Positions 1-7,768 of a stretch of DNA of 54,371 bases are shown piece by piece; position 1 is the first letter of the stretch, and each line of letters begins with the position of its first letter. The notes under the pieces were generated by a model. It did no database searches. It was not told where the DNA came from and was given only the letters and a program-made list of their open reading frames with translations. Source of the DNA: Candidatus Bathyarchaeota archaeon (GTDB lineage Archaea > Thermoproteota > Bathyarchaeia > Bathyarchaeales > DTEX01); assembly GCA_018397055.1 (NCBI GenBank), contig JAGTQS010000001.1:1-54371 (forward strand), in the 5' to 3' direction. Both the position numbers and the translations under genes were made by a program.

Positions 1-184
1 CACAGTCAGCTCCAGATGCAGGTACGCGGCGATGGAGGTCCTCAAGTCCTTCGTTGAGCTGGTTGCTAAGTTCGCCCAAAAAGTCAGAAACCCCGACGAA
101 ATCCTACAGCTTACCCTGTCAGACCTCAAAGGCCTAAAAACCCTATACCAGATGGAGATAACCTAAAATTTGCCAAAGTTTAGT
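1..184 (+). mobile_element. 3' end of a repeated, probably insertion-sequence-like element (left copy)
   Basis: Bases 34-184 recur as the reverse complement at 54221-54371, with 4 mismatches in 151 bases and no gap. Identity continues past the stop codon of the encoded protein for 18 bases and then stops abruptly at 184/185. A sharp edge in non-coding sequence is what the end of a mobile element looks like. Both copies point their 3' ends into the window. The element family is not recognised, and the rest of it lies outside the window. The last bases (TTTGCCAAAGTTTAGT) may be a terminal or subterminal repeat, but the other end is needed to say. Confidence 0.6.
2..166 (+). CDS. C-terminal 54 residues of an unrecognised repeat-element protein (partial)
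   Basis: This open frame enters from the left edge and stops with TAA at 164-166. It carries 54 residues, largely helical in character, ending in LYQMEIT. A near-identical copy lies on the minus strand at the right edge. The few base differences give one amino-acid change (LQLTL here, LKLTL there), so the frame looks maintained. I do not recognise the family. A transposase or accessory protein of an insertion element is the simplest inference, because the repeat is multicopy and has a sharp end 18 bases after the stop. No catalytic motif is visible in this tail. Confidence 0.5.
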   Translation, partial: TVSSRCRYAAMEVLKSFVELVAKFAQKVRNPDEILQLTLSDLKGLKTLYQMEIT

Positions 185-203
185 GAATGAGTTAAAGACT
201 ACA

Positions 204-212
204 TTTAAATAT
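204..212 (+). promoter_or_regulatory. TATA box of the ABC-2 exporter operon
   Basis: TTTAAATAT is a good archaeal TATA box. It lies about 45 bases before the ATG at 254 and only 20 bases inside the edge of the left repeat element, so insertion has left the promoter intact. A weak SD-like GTGGA sits at 244-248. Confidence 0.55.
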
Positions 213-253
213 CGACGAAATCTTTGATAGCTTAATCTTAAAAGTGGAAAAAA

Positions 254-988
254 ATGAATAACGTCGTTGTTGAAACAAAAAACCTTGTTAAGACATTTGG
301 GGATATAAAGGCTCTTAATGGATTAAGCTTCACGGTTACGCAAGGAGAAATTTTTGGGCTTATAGGTCCCAACGGCGCTGGGAAAACAACAACTTTAAGA
401 ATTTTAGCCACGCTCATTAAGCCTTCTTCGGGTTATGCCAAAATTTTCGGTTATGATGTGGAGAAAAACCCTTCTGAAGTTCGAAGGATAATTAGCTACC
501 TTCCTGAAGAGGCTGGTGCCTACAAAAACCTTTCAGGGTTCGAGTACTTCGAGTTCATGGCGAACTTTTATCACCAAAGCCCACAGGAAGGCAGAGCAGC
601 CGTTGAGGAAGCTGCAAAGATTTCAGGGCTAGGTGAAAGACTGAAAGACAGGGTGAAAACTTACAGTAAGGGAATGAACCGAAGGTTGCTACTGGCTAGG
701 GCTTTGATGATGAAGCCTAAGCTCGCAATTCTGGATGAGCCAACAAGCGGCTTAGACGTTGTTCACGCTTTCCACGTCAGACGCATCATTCAGGAATACA
801 CGAAAACTCACGGCGTAACTGTTCTTCTCTCAAGCCACAACATGCTGGAGGTTGAGTTCCTTTGTAACCAAGTGGCTTTGGTAAATGAGGGAAAAGTCAT
901 TAGCCAAGGCAGCCCGCATGAGCTAAAATCTCATTACAGCGTCAACAACCTTGAAGACGTATTTATGGAGGCGACGAAACTTGGTTAA
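254..988 (+). CDS. ABC transporter ATP-binding protein (ABC-2/NatA type)
   Basis: This 244-residue cytoplasmic ATPase powers the permease encoded next. Walker A is GPNGAGKTT at residues 38-46. Walker B with its catalytic Glu is in LAILDEPTSGLD. The signature is YSKGM rather than LSGGQ, as is common in the ABC-2/NatA and drug-exporter group. The H-loop is in LLSSHNMLEVE. Length is normal to slightly short for the group, without the extra C-terminal domain. The stop at 986-988 overlaps the likely TTG start of the permease at 981, so the two are translationally coupled. The substrate cannot be told from sequence. Sodium, drug or lipid export are all possible. Confidence 0.9.
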   Translation: MNNVVVETKNLVKTFGDIKALNGLSFTVTQGEIFGLIGPNGAGKTTTLRILATLIKPSSGYAKIFGYDVEKNPSEVRRIISYLPEEAGAYKNLSGFEYFEFMANFYHQSPQEGRAAVEEAAKISGLGERLKDRVKTYSKGMNRRLLLARALMMKPKLAILDEPTSGLDVVHAFHVRRIIQEYTKTHGVTVLLSSHNMLEVEFLCNQVALVNEGKVISQGSPHELKSHYSVNNLEDVFMEATKLG

Positions 989-2276
989 AGGGCTAAGCAA
1001 CCTTATTAGCAAGGAGATAAAGGAGCTTCTTCGAGACCCAAAAATCTTGCTAGGCATGGTCTTGATGCCGCTTATTACATTTCCTTTAATGGGCGCAGCT
1101 ATGAACATTTCAACAAGCACCCTTGAAGAGTCAACGAGGAACGTTTCAGTTATGATTATGAACCTTGACAAAGGACCACTGGCTGAAAGCCTTTTGCTTA
1201 TACTTCAAAGTATGAATGCCACCATAATTGAAACTGGCTCTTCCACGGTTGAGGATGCTTTGGTCGACCTTTCACAAAACAACACAACAACTTTGGTCGT
1301 TATCCCTCAAGGCTTCAGTCAAAACCTCACCCTTGGTCTTAGAGCAAAAATAATTGTTTACTCAGTTTTTGAAAGTTTAAGTCTCGCTGAGGGAATCAGG
1401 TCGTCCGCGGTTGAGGTGCCGATTAATCTGTACAAAAACGCTCTTGTCACTCAAGCAATCAGGCAAGCCTTTCCAGACAGAGATCCGTTAGCCGTTCTCG
1501 ACCCAATTTCAATCAGCAACGTTGCAGTTGTTAAAGGAAAAATAGTCAACGTTTCATCAGACATCCTCAGAAGCCTCTTCATGTCTCAGTCGCTTGGGTT
1601 CCCATTGGTCATAATGTTGCTTCTTATTTCTGCAATGCAAATAGCAGCAACCTCAATTTCCATCGAAAAAGAGGAAAAAACCCTTGAAACCTTGTTGACG
1701 GTACCAATCAGCAGACTTGGCATACTGACAGGGAAACTAGCAGGTTCAGTTGTCGTCGCAGCTGCTGGCGCAATAGCCTCGATGGTTGGAGTTAACTATT
1801 ACATTAATTCTTTTAACGAGATGATTCCAACTCAGAACATCAGCCTAGAAGATTTGGGGTTATCTATGACTCCTCTTTCTTACGGTCTCCTAGGCGTGAT
1901 GATTTTTGTCACAATAGTTTCAGCCTTGGCTCTTGCCATCATCGTAGCTGCATTTTCAGAAAACGTGAGGAGCGCCCAAGCGCTTGTTGGACCATTAAAC
2001 TTCATCTTCATTTTTCCCTCATTGATTCTGATGTTTGCGGACATCCAGATGCTTCCTTACCCTATTCAGATTGTGTTGTACGCCATCCCGTACACGCATT
2101 CAATCATAGCCACTAAAGCTGCGTTCTTAGGTGACTACTTCACAATGCTGGTAAGCATAGCCTACGTCTCAGCGTTCACCATTGCTGTCCTGTACATAGC
2201 TGCAAGAATTTTCACAACAGAAAAAATCGTAACCGCCAGAATATCGTTCAAAAAACTTAAAATAAGAAAACCTTAA
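981..2276 (+). CDS. ABC-2 type permease (NatB/YhaP-like)
   Basis: This 431-residue membrane protein partners the ATPase just upstream. It has an early transmembrane helix (LLGMVLMPLITFPLMGAAM), then about 150 residues of extracytoplasmic domain, then a block of five hydrophobic helices that includes the typical cytoplasmic stretch IEKEEKTLETLLTVPISR. That layout is standard for NatB-like exporters. The start is chosen as TTG at 981 because GGAGG at 967-971 lies nine bases before it. An ATG further upstream at 951 would overlap the ATPase gene by 38 bases and adds an unconserved-looking KTYLWRRRN leader. The substrate is unknown. Confidence 0.85.
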   Translation: MVKGLSNLISKEIKELLRDPKILLGMVLMPLITFPLMGAAMNISTSTLEESTRNVSVMIMNLDKGPLAESLLLILQSMNATIIETGSSTVEDALVDLSQNNTTTLVVIPQGFSQNLTLGLRAKIIVYSVFESLSLAEGIRSSAVEVPINLYKNALVTQAIRQAFPDRDPLAVLDPISISNVAVVKGKIVNVSSDILRSLFMSQSLGFPLVIMLLLISAMQIAATSISIEKEEKTLETLLTVPISRLGILTGKLAGSVVVAAAGAIASMVGVNYYINSFNEMIPTQNISLEDLGLSMTPLSYGLLGVMIFVTIVSALALAIIVAAFSENVRSAQALVGPLNFIFIFPSLILMFADIQMLPYPIQIVLYAIPYTHSIIATKAAFLGDYFTMLVSIAYVSAFTIAVLYIAARIFTTEKIVTARISFKKLKIRKP

Positions 2277-2357
2277 AGTCACCAATTTTTTGAACCGAGA
2301 GCCACATAAGTGTGTGCAGATAATTTACTACGTGAAACAATTTGGAGGATTGCGGTT

Positions 2358-3173
2358 ATGAAACTGTCCTTCACAACGCTTGGGTGTCCAAGGTGGACGC
2401 TTAAGCAGATAGTGGAAAATGCTGCTAGGATGGGGTATGATGCGGTTGACTTCCGAGGCTTACTTGAAGACATAGACATCAGCCGAAGACCTGAATTCAC
2501 AACAGACATAAAAAAGACCCGGAAGATGTTCAGAGACTATGGTGTAGCGGTCTCAGCGGTTTCGGTTTCCGCAAGTTTTGCAGTTGTCGACGAGGCGAAA
2601 AAAGAAAAACAGTTCGACGAGGCAAAAAGAAACCTAGAAGTGGCACATAAACTGGACGCCCACATATTGCGGATTTACGGCGGACAAATCCCCGAGGGCT
2701 ACACCGTGAAAACCATAATGCCCATTCTTGTCGAAAACTTGCGCAGAATTGGAGATACAGCTGAAGGATACGACGTTACTTTGGCTTTAGAAACCCATGA
2801 CGCATGGACAAACTCAGAGGTTCTCGCACAAGTAATTTCGTTGACCAATCATCCGTATGTTCGGGTCCTGTGGGATCTTCATCACCCATACCGGGTCAAC
2901 GGCGAACAGCCAGAAGTCACGTATGCAAACATTGGGCAATACACAGTAGCCACGCACGTTAAAGACTCGGTTCTTGACAAAAACGGGAAACCCTGCTACA
3001 CGCTTCTCGGCGAGGGCACTGTACCAATAAAAAGAATGCTTGAACTTCTCGTTCAAGGCGGATACCGAGGCTACGCAACGCTGGAATGGGAAAAAAGGTG
3101 GATACCTGAACTTGCAGAACCAGAAACCGTCTTCCCACAATACGTCCAGAAAATGCGCGAATGGACGAAATAA
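2358..3173 (+). CDS. sugar phosphate isomerase/epimerase-like TIM barrel protein
   Basis: This 271-residue protein belongs to the xylose isomerase-like/AP endonuclease 2 fold. Metal-site motifs of the family are visible: LALETHD in the middle, RVLWDLHHPYR, THVKDS, and a late Glu in YATLEWE. Members isomerise, epimerise or dehydrate sugars and inositols using a divalent metal; the substrate here is not clear. The ATG at 2358 is preceded by GGAGGA at 2344-2349 with eight bases spacing, so it is preferred over an ATG at 2310. A second protein of this fold lies at 20693-21493, next to a Gfo/Idh oxidoreductase. Confidence 0.8.
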   Translation: MKLSFTTLGCPRWTLKQIVENAARMGYDAVDFRGLLEDIDISRRPEFTTDIKKTRKMFRDYGVAVSAVSVSASFAVVDEAKKEKQFDEAKRNLEVAHKLDAHILRIYGGQIPEGYTVKTIMPILVENLRRIGDTAEGYDVTLALETHDAWTNSEVLAQVISLTNHPYVRVLWDLHHPYRVNGEQPEVTYANIGQYTVATHVKDSVLDKNGKPCYTLLGEGTVPIKRMLELLVQGGYRGYATLEWEKRWIPELAEPETVFPQYVQKMREWTK

Positions 3174-3305
3174 CAAAAGTCACGACGACGAATTTCAATT
3201 TCCACAAACATTTAAGAAGTGACATAGTTTTCTTTTTACATTATTCAGCCATAAATCACCCATGTAATTAATAGACGTACGCTTGAGTCTCCCTAAAAAA
3301 TTGAT

Positions 3306-3393
3306 TGGCGCCGGGGATGGGATTCGAACCCATGCGGCCCGCGGGGGCCACAGGCTCTCAAGGCCTGCGCTATATCCACTCAGCCACCCCGGC
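3306..3393 (-). tRNA. tRNA-Ser (anticodon TGA)
   Basis: Read on the minus strand, the acceptor arms GCCGGGG and CCCCGGC pair fully. The anticodon stem CAGGC/GCCTG encloses the loop CTTGAGA, giving anticodon TGA (codon UCA). A long variable arm rich in C and G is present, as expected for a class II tRNA. The T arm is ATGGG-TTCGAAT-CCCAT. The discriminator is G and the CCA end is encoded (complement of 3306-3308). No intron is seen. The mature sequence without CCA is 3309-3393, 85 bases. Confidence 0.96.
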
Positions 3394-3527
3394 TTTATTG
3401 GGCGTTCAATGTTTGTTTGTAGATTATTCGGGTTTTCGGTTTATTTGAACCTTTTTGCTGCTGGAAAGGTTAAAATATTTTTTCGTTGTGGTAGTTGTCA
3501 AGCATGTTGTTTGCGGAGGCTTTCTGG

Positions 3528-3818
3528 TTGAAGCTTTTGCTTGACGAGATGTACGCTGGGCTTAAGGAGTACTTTGAAACTTTAGGATGGGAGGCTGTGA
3601 CAGTTCAGGATGTGGGGCTTCAGGGAGCTAAAGACAGGGAAGTTGTGGATTACGCCAGAAAAAATAATCTTTTACTTGTCACTCAGGACCAGAAGTCAGC
3701 TGACCTTGCTGACCTTTTAAACGTGAAGTGCGTGTTGATCTCGAACTCTTTGATTGCAAAGATTGCGGACGAAAAAATCCGAAGTAAATACCCTGATCTT
3801 AAACGTAACAAGCAGTAG
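3528..3818 (+). CDS. DUF5615-type PIN-like protein
   Basis: This 96-residue protein has the pattern of the DUF5615 PIN-like (Mut7-C-related) family. It starts with KLLLDEM, in which the acidic residues stand for the first metal ligand, then GAKDREVVDYARKNNLLLVTQDQ, which carries the later acidic residues. Such proteins are inferred nucleases and are often toxins paired with a small DUF433 antitoxin. No antitoxin-like frame is visible between the tRNA and this gene, so it appears unpaired. The start is TTG at 3528, decided by GGAGG at 3515-3519 eight bases upstream. A TATA-like AAAATATTT lies near 3472. The gene follows tRNA-Ser, a common neighbourhood for such genes. Confidence 0.75.
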   Translation: MKLLLDEMYAGLKEYFETLGWEAVTVQDVGLQGAKDREVVDYARKNNLLLVTQDQKSADLADLLNVKCVLISNSLIAKIADEKIRSKYPDLKRNKQ

Positions 3819-3827
3819 TGCTTACGT

Positions 3828-4757
3828 TTAATCAGGTTTTTTGCCTGTTAACCTTTCCACTAGAAAGTCCTCATACGCCGAAAGGTCCTTCCACTCGACG
3901 GCACAGTTAACACGCCTAGCTTTATCATCCATCAAGGTGTAGCCATCGTCAGTCACGCGGATGCCAAGTTCCTGCATCTCAAGCAGTTCCTCGGAGAAGG
4001 CTAGGTAAACCGCAACCGTGTCGAAAAGAATCGTGCTTTGATTCTCAAATTGTTGCGTGTCGCCACGTTTTTTCAGCCAAATTCTGTAATTTTCCATCAA
4101 AGCCTGAACAAGCGGTTCACTGCAATCTCTGACAGCGCGGTATTTTTCGCCTTTAAGCCTAACGAAGCCGCAGGTGTCAAGTGGAGTAATCGTTATTGGC
4201 CAAGAAGCCTCAAAAACCTTCTGTAAAGCCTTCGCGTCTGCGCGAACGTTGTATTCGGCTATTAAGCCTCCTTCTTTGCCGTTGTATCCCCACGGGCTTT
4301 TACGTAGACATCCATGCATTCCGACAAATCTCGCTTTCCGAGCTATTCTCGGCTCCCTTTCAATAGCCGCTTTAATGTTGGGAACAGGGCCAACGCACAC
4401 CAACGTTACAGGCCTTGGTGAATCCATTATTGCGTTAACTATGGCTTCCACGCCGTCTTGGTAGACTCTGCCTTTATAGGATGCCAGTTGGTAGTCTTCG
4501 ACCCATTCCTGTTGGGGACCAACATCGTCGCTTAGGTGAATCCCAACTCCAACTGGAACGTCTGTTCTTCCAGCGGTTTCCAGCATCTTCGCAATGATCT
4601 TAGCTCTGTAAGTCGTGTTCCCTGTGTCGGAAACAGCAAGCTTAACATCAAGCTCAGGAGACTTCAGCAGCATCGTCAGCGCCCAAGTGTCATCTATGTC
4701 GCCTCCAATGTCAGTGTCAAAGATAACGGGAACCCTTTTTCCATAGCCGTGCTTCAT
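3828..4757 (-). CDS. nucleoside hydrolase (inosine/uridine-preferring family)
   Basis: This 309-residue protein hydrolyses the N-glycosidic bond of nucleosides, releasing base and ribose. The family's calcium-binding cluster near the N-terminus appears as DTDIGGDIDDTWA. A second typical stretch is PVTLVCVGPVPNIKAAIEREPRIARKA, and the NVRADA segment matches the later substrate and metal site. Length is normal. ATG at 4757 is chosen because the complement carries GGAGG at 4767-4771. It lies 48 bases after the Gfo/Idh gene on the same strand, so the two probably share a transcript and may catabolise a nucleoside-derived or related sugar. Confidence 0.88.
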   Translation of the reverse strand: MKHGYGKRVPVIFDTDIGGDIDDTWALTMLLKSPELDVKLAVSDTGNTTYRAKIIAKMLETAGRTDVPVGVGIHLSDDVGPQQEWVEDYQLASYKGRVYQDGVEAIVNAIMDSPRPVTLVCVGPVPNIKAAIEREPRIARKARFVGMHGCLRKSPWGYNGKEGGLIAEYNVRADAKALQKVFEASWPITITPLDTCGFVRLKGEKYRAVRDCSEPLVQALMENYRIWLKKRGDTQQFENQSTILFDTVAVYLAFSEELLEMQELGIRVTDDGYTLMDDKARRVNCAVEWKDLSAYEDFLVERLTGKKPD

Positions 4758-4805
4758 ATTGCGAAACCTCCACCGGCCTTTTTTAATCTGTATTTTCAAA
4801 ATTTT

Positions 4806-5828
4806 TTATGGATACGCAGGTTTAACGGTTTTACAAGTTTTTGACGATTCTTCAGCTGCCTCCATGATGGCGATGACCCGTCTTGCTTCTTCAGGCTTAA
4901 CCAGTAGTTCTGCTCCACGTAACAGGTGGTCAGCAATATTTCTATAGTATGCTGAGTGTTCGCCTTTCCTAAATTGGACTTGCGTTTCAACAGGTTTATT
5001 GTTGCTGTAAGTAACCATGTGGAAGTATTGTTGTTCATGCACCGACGTGATTCCGCCCTTAGTTCCTAAGATCCTCCAACGAGGCTTGCCTATGCTGGCC
5101 AAGCTGGACAGCTGAACATCTGCGACAGCGCCATTTTCAAAGCGGATTAAGGCTTCCACTTGATCTTCGTTTGTAACGTCCATCCATACAAGTTTATGGA
5201 AGCAGCCTGTGACTCCGACGATTCTGCTTGGAACGATGTTGAGAATCCAGTCCAGCAAATGCGCCCCCCAATCGTAGAAGGCTCCTCCCGAAATCTTCTT
5301 GTTTGAACGCCACCATGTCCCAGGATGACCGTACCCTCCCATAAAAGATTCCACGTGAAAGACTTGCCCTATTAAATCTTGGTTTATTGTTTCCTTTAAC
5401 GCAAGAAAGTCGCCGTCGAGCCTTCTGTTGTGAAAAACTGTAAGCATCAGCTTCCTCTTTTTCGCCTCGTTAATCATCGCAGTGGCTTCAGAGGTTGTTA
5501 TGCACATTGGCTTCTCGGCAATAACGTGTTTTCCAGCCTTCAAACATTGCAGAGCTAATTCAGCATGAGTGTTATGTGGCGTAACAACGGTCACAAGGTC
5601 GAACTCCGCGTCGTCAAGCATCTTGCCCAAATCCTCGTACGTCTTTATTTTTGGGAACTCCTTTCTCGCAGCCTCAGTTCTTTTCGGATCAGCATCGCAG
5701 ACAGCAACAAGCTCAAGTCCCTCTGTTGCCTTTATCTGGTCGCAGTGTGCTTTACCCATATTGAAAGCAGGACCGTACCCTATCACAGCGCATTTAATTT
5801 TATTTTTATTTGCTGTTTTATCGTTCAT
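4806..5828 (-). CDS. Gfo/Idh/MocA family oxidoreductase
   Basis: This 340-residue NAD(P)-dependent sugar or inositol dehydrogenase-like protein has an N-terminal Rossmann fold (CAVIGYGPAF, then LVAVCDADPKR) and the hallmark EKP motif in VIAEKPMCIT. The C-terminal alpha/beta domain carries GGAFYDWGAHLLDW, with the usual catalytic-region His. The exact substrate cannot be inferred. It is upstream of the nucleoside hydrolase in the same direction. Its promoter region (5829-5960) is shared with the divergent zinc-finger protease gene and contains two GGCTTAAA copies on the minus strand, either of which could be part of a TATA element. Confidence 0.87.
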   Translation of the reverse strand: MNDKTANKNKIKCAVIGYGPAFNMGKAHCDQIKATEGLELVAVCDADPKRTEAARKEFPKIKTYEDLGKMLDDAEFDLVTVVTPHNTHAELALQCLKAGKHVIAEKPMCITTSEATAMINEAKKRKLMLTVFHNRRLDGDFLALKETINQDLIGQVFHVESFMGGYGHPGTWWRSNKKISGGAFYDWGAHLLDWILNIVPSRIVGVTGCFHKLVWMDVTNEDQVEALIRFENGAVADVQLSSLASIGKPRWRILGTKGGITSVHEQQYFHMVTYSNNKPVETQVQFRKGEHSAYYRNIADHLLRGAELLVKPEEARRVIAIMEAAEESSKTCKTVKPAYP

Positions 5829-5960
5829 TTCGATTCCAGCCTTCGCTTTGTTAAGATTTAGAATCCTTTTCGTCTTTTAAGCCTTCTTAACGAAACAAGT
5901 TTAAGCCACGACACTAAACCTTTTCACGTGTAACATTAAGGCAACAGAGATGAATCTGTA

Positions 5961-6794
5961 TTGAAGTGCCAATATTGTGGCAAAAATGTAGATCTTCCTT
6001 TCAGATGCTCATTCTGCGGCATGTACCACTGTGAAGAACATAGACTACCAGAAAACCACAACTGCCCAGAACTTTGGAAAGCCACACTTCTCAAGCCAAG
6101 CGAAAAAGAAAAGATCAGCAGACCACTTCATGAAGAACGCCCTTCTGAAAGCGTGAGGCAACCAGCAGTTCAATATCCCTTTAGGATAAAAAAAGAAGGC
6201 TGGATCAGCAGCGCAGAGTTAGCACACCTAACGATAGGAGCACTAATTGTCATGGCTGTGGGACTTGCGTGGAACAGCGTCGGATTAGAATGGATTTTCA
6301 AAATCTTCTCAGATCCAATTGGCACCCTAGTTTCCGCTGCGATTTTCACATTTATCTTTTTATCACATGAACTTGCACACAAGGCTGTTGCTAAACGCTA
6401 TGGGCTCTGGGCCGAGTTCCGCATCAACCCTCTTGGAGCAGCGTTCACAATAATGACGATAGCTGTGCCTTTAATCAAAATTATTTCTCCAGGTGCTGTG
6501 ATTATTGCAGGCGCAGCAGACAGAAAAATCATTGGACTCTCAGCCCTCGCAGGACCTTTAACAAGCATCGGGCTTACCGTAGTATTCTTGTTTTTCGCGT
6601 TTCTTTTTCCTGGGGGCTCAAATGCTTTGCTTTTGAACAGTGCAGCCCTTGCCATCTGGATTGCAGTTCTCAACCTTGTTCCCTTCGGACTTTTTGATGG
6701 AGCAAAGGTTTTTTGGTGGAATAAAACTGCTTGGGCAACAAGCTTTGCGGTCGCTGTCGCTTTGATGCTTTTTACTATGTTAATTCAGACTTAG
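5961..6794 (+). CDS. AN1-type zinc finger fused to a site-2 protease (M50) membrane domain
   Basis: Residues 1-35 form an AN1 zinc finger with ligands C3, C6, C16, C19, C24, H27, H33 and C35. A polar linker follows to about residue 82. The rest is a multi-pass membrane protease. The zinc-binding HELAH is at 136-140 in a hydrophobic helix, and the third ligand is probably the Asp in NLVPFGLFDGAKV (D246), which is the S2P NxxPxxxxDG motif. S2P enzymes cut substrates within the membrane. The AN1 finger, on the cytosolic side if it is the N-terminus, could recruit protein partners; this is inference. Start is TTG at 5961, with GAGATGA a few bases upstream. The total of 277 residues is complete. 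Confidence 0.85.
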   Translation: MKCQYCGKNVDLPFRCSFCGMYHCEEHRLPENHNCPELWKATLLKPSEKEKISRPLHEERPSESVRQPAVQYPFRIKKEGWISSAELAHLTIGALIVMAVGLAWNSVGLEWIFKIFSDPIGTLVSAAIFTFIFLSHELAHKAVAKRYGLWAEFRINPLGAAFTIMTIAVPLIKIISPGAVIIAGAADRKIIGLSALAGPLTSIGLTVVFLFFAFLFPGGSNALLLNSAALAIWIAVLNLVPFGLFDGAKVFWWNKTAWATSFAVAVALMLFTMLIQT

Positions 6795-6860
6795 GCTTAA
6801 ACCAAAAATGTAGTAAGGGTTTCTGTTTCTATGGCAATAGAACATCTAAAAAGGATTATG

Positions 6861-7169
6861 TCAGATTAGTTCAATGCTTATGAAGACTTCTTCTGGAACC
6901 CGCATTCTCATGACTCGACGCATAACTCTTTCCTCTGCGTCGATGTCCATTAAGCGTTTATGAATACGCAGTTCCCACTTGTCCCACGTCTTGGTTCCTT
7001 CGCCGCATGGACTTTTCATAACTGGCACACGGAGCTTCTTTGTCGGCAAGGGAATGGGTCCGTTAGCTTTCACGCCGCTTTTCTGGGCTATGGTTCTAAG
7101 TTCTTCGCATACGCTTTCAAGCTTCTCGTAATCTGTGCTTGTCAGTTTTATCCTAGCTTTTCTTACCAT
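6861..7169 (-). CDS. rpsJ: 30S ribosomal protein S10
   Basis: This is a complete S10 of 102 residues, starting MVRKARIKLTST with the family's PIPLPTKKLRVPVMKSPCGEGTKTW loop and the RIHKRLMDI segment. S10 contacts the small-subunit head. ATG at 7169 is preferred over an in-frame TTG at 7202, because it gives the usual archaeal length and lies the right distance after the TATA box at 7208-7217. In many archaea this gene follows EF-1A directly. Here EF-1A is 34 kb away, so that linkage is broken. Confidence 0.96.
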   Translation of the reverse strand: MVRKARIKLTSTDYEKLESVCEELRTIAQKSGVKANGPIPLPTKKLRVPVMKSPCGEGTKTWDKWELRIHKRLMDIDAEERVMRRVMRMRVPEEVFISIELI

Positions 7170-7207
7170 GCCCAGTTCACGTCGATTTTGGAAACTTTCC
7201 AAACAGT

Positions 7208-7217
7208 ATTATTTAAA
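7208..7217 (-). promoter_or_regulatory. TATA box for S10
   Basis: On the minus strand the bases read TTTAAATAAT. Expected transcription start is near 7188, which leaves a short leader before ATG 7169 and would fall inside a TTG-initiated reading. This suggests that S10 has its own promoter although L37e and LSm lie upstream in the same direction. Confidence 0.55.
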
Positions 7218-7245
7218 CGCTTTTCTTTCATTAGCAAAAAATAGG

Positions 7246-7434
7246 TTAAACTCGCCTTTCACGGTTCAGTCTTTTAGTCTGCCACGAATAACTGCGTAAC
7301 CTAGGCGACTCGCCGAAGCCACAGGCGGAGCATCTTTTTTGCCTAATATGGTATGATCTTCTGCCGCAGCGTCTGCAGCGAATGTGAACGGTTTTTCCCA
7401 TTCGTTTACCAAAAGATGGAGTGCCTTTACCCAT
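7246..7434 (-). CDS. rpl37e: 50S ribosomal protein L37e
   Basis: This 62-residue basic protein begins MGKGTPSFGKRM and has a zinc site CRRCG-(13)-CSACG, followed by the Arg-rich tail typical of L37e. It is eight bases downstream of the LSm gene on the same strand. That LSm-L37e pairing is widespread in archaea and supports both calls. Confidence 0.96.
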   Translation of the reverse strand: MGKGTPSFGKRMGKTVHIRCRRCGRRSYHIRQKRCSACGFGESPRLRSYSWQTKRLNRERRV

Positions 7435-7442
7435 AAACTATT

Positions 7443-7679
7443 TCACCTCGGCGGCGGAGATATCATGACGACATTATCTCCTCTGACTATTATTAGACCT
7501 AGCTCGTCGGTTTTGTCCTTGTCAGTTACGTCTTCGGCTTTTTCCAAAACAAGGTTAAGGTGTTGGTCGAATCCTCGAAGTAGCCCCCTTATTCTTTTAC
7601 CTCCCCTAAGCATGATTAAAACTGTTTTGCCGAGGTTCTCCTCAAGAATCTTATCTGTCATTTGCATTTTTTCCGCCAT
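7443..7679 (-). CDS. Sm-like archaeal protein (LSm/SmAP)
   Basis: This 78-residue RNA-binding ring protein has Sm1 (KTVLIMLRGGKRIRGLLRGFDQHLNLVLE) and Sm2 (LGLIIVRGDNVVMI) motifs, including the FDxHxNLVL core. It forms hexamers or heptamers that bind U-rich RNA. ATG at 7679 is preferred over TTG at 7688, which sits too close to the AAGGA on the minus strand. It is the first gene of the LSm-L37e unit and shares an 89-base divergent promoter region with the PUA gene. Confidence 0.93.
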   Translation of the reverse strand: MAEKMQMTDKILEENLGKTVLIMLRGGKRIRGLLRGFDQHLNLVLEKAEDVTDKDKTDELGLIIVRGDNVVMISPPPR

Positions 7680-7736
7680 TGCTATCAACGTTCCTTGAGC
7701 TTTCGATTCTTTCGTTTGTGTATGAAGGCTTGCAGA

Positions 7737-7744
7737 TTTATATG
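7737..7744 (+). promoter_or_regulatory. TATA box of the PUA-domain gene
   Basis: TTTATATG lies 24-32 bases before ATG 7769, so the transcript probably starts at or very near the start codon and is leaderless. Confidence 0.55.
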
Positions 7745-7768
7745 TGTTGCTGTCAAAATTCTAAGATT

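Noticed and set aside
951..980. ATG 951 as the start of the ABC-2 permease
   Set aside because: It would overlap the ATPase gene by 38 bases; TTG 981 has a GGAGG SD at the correct distance.
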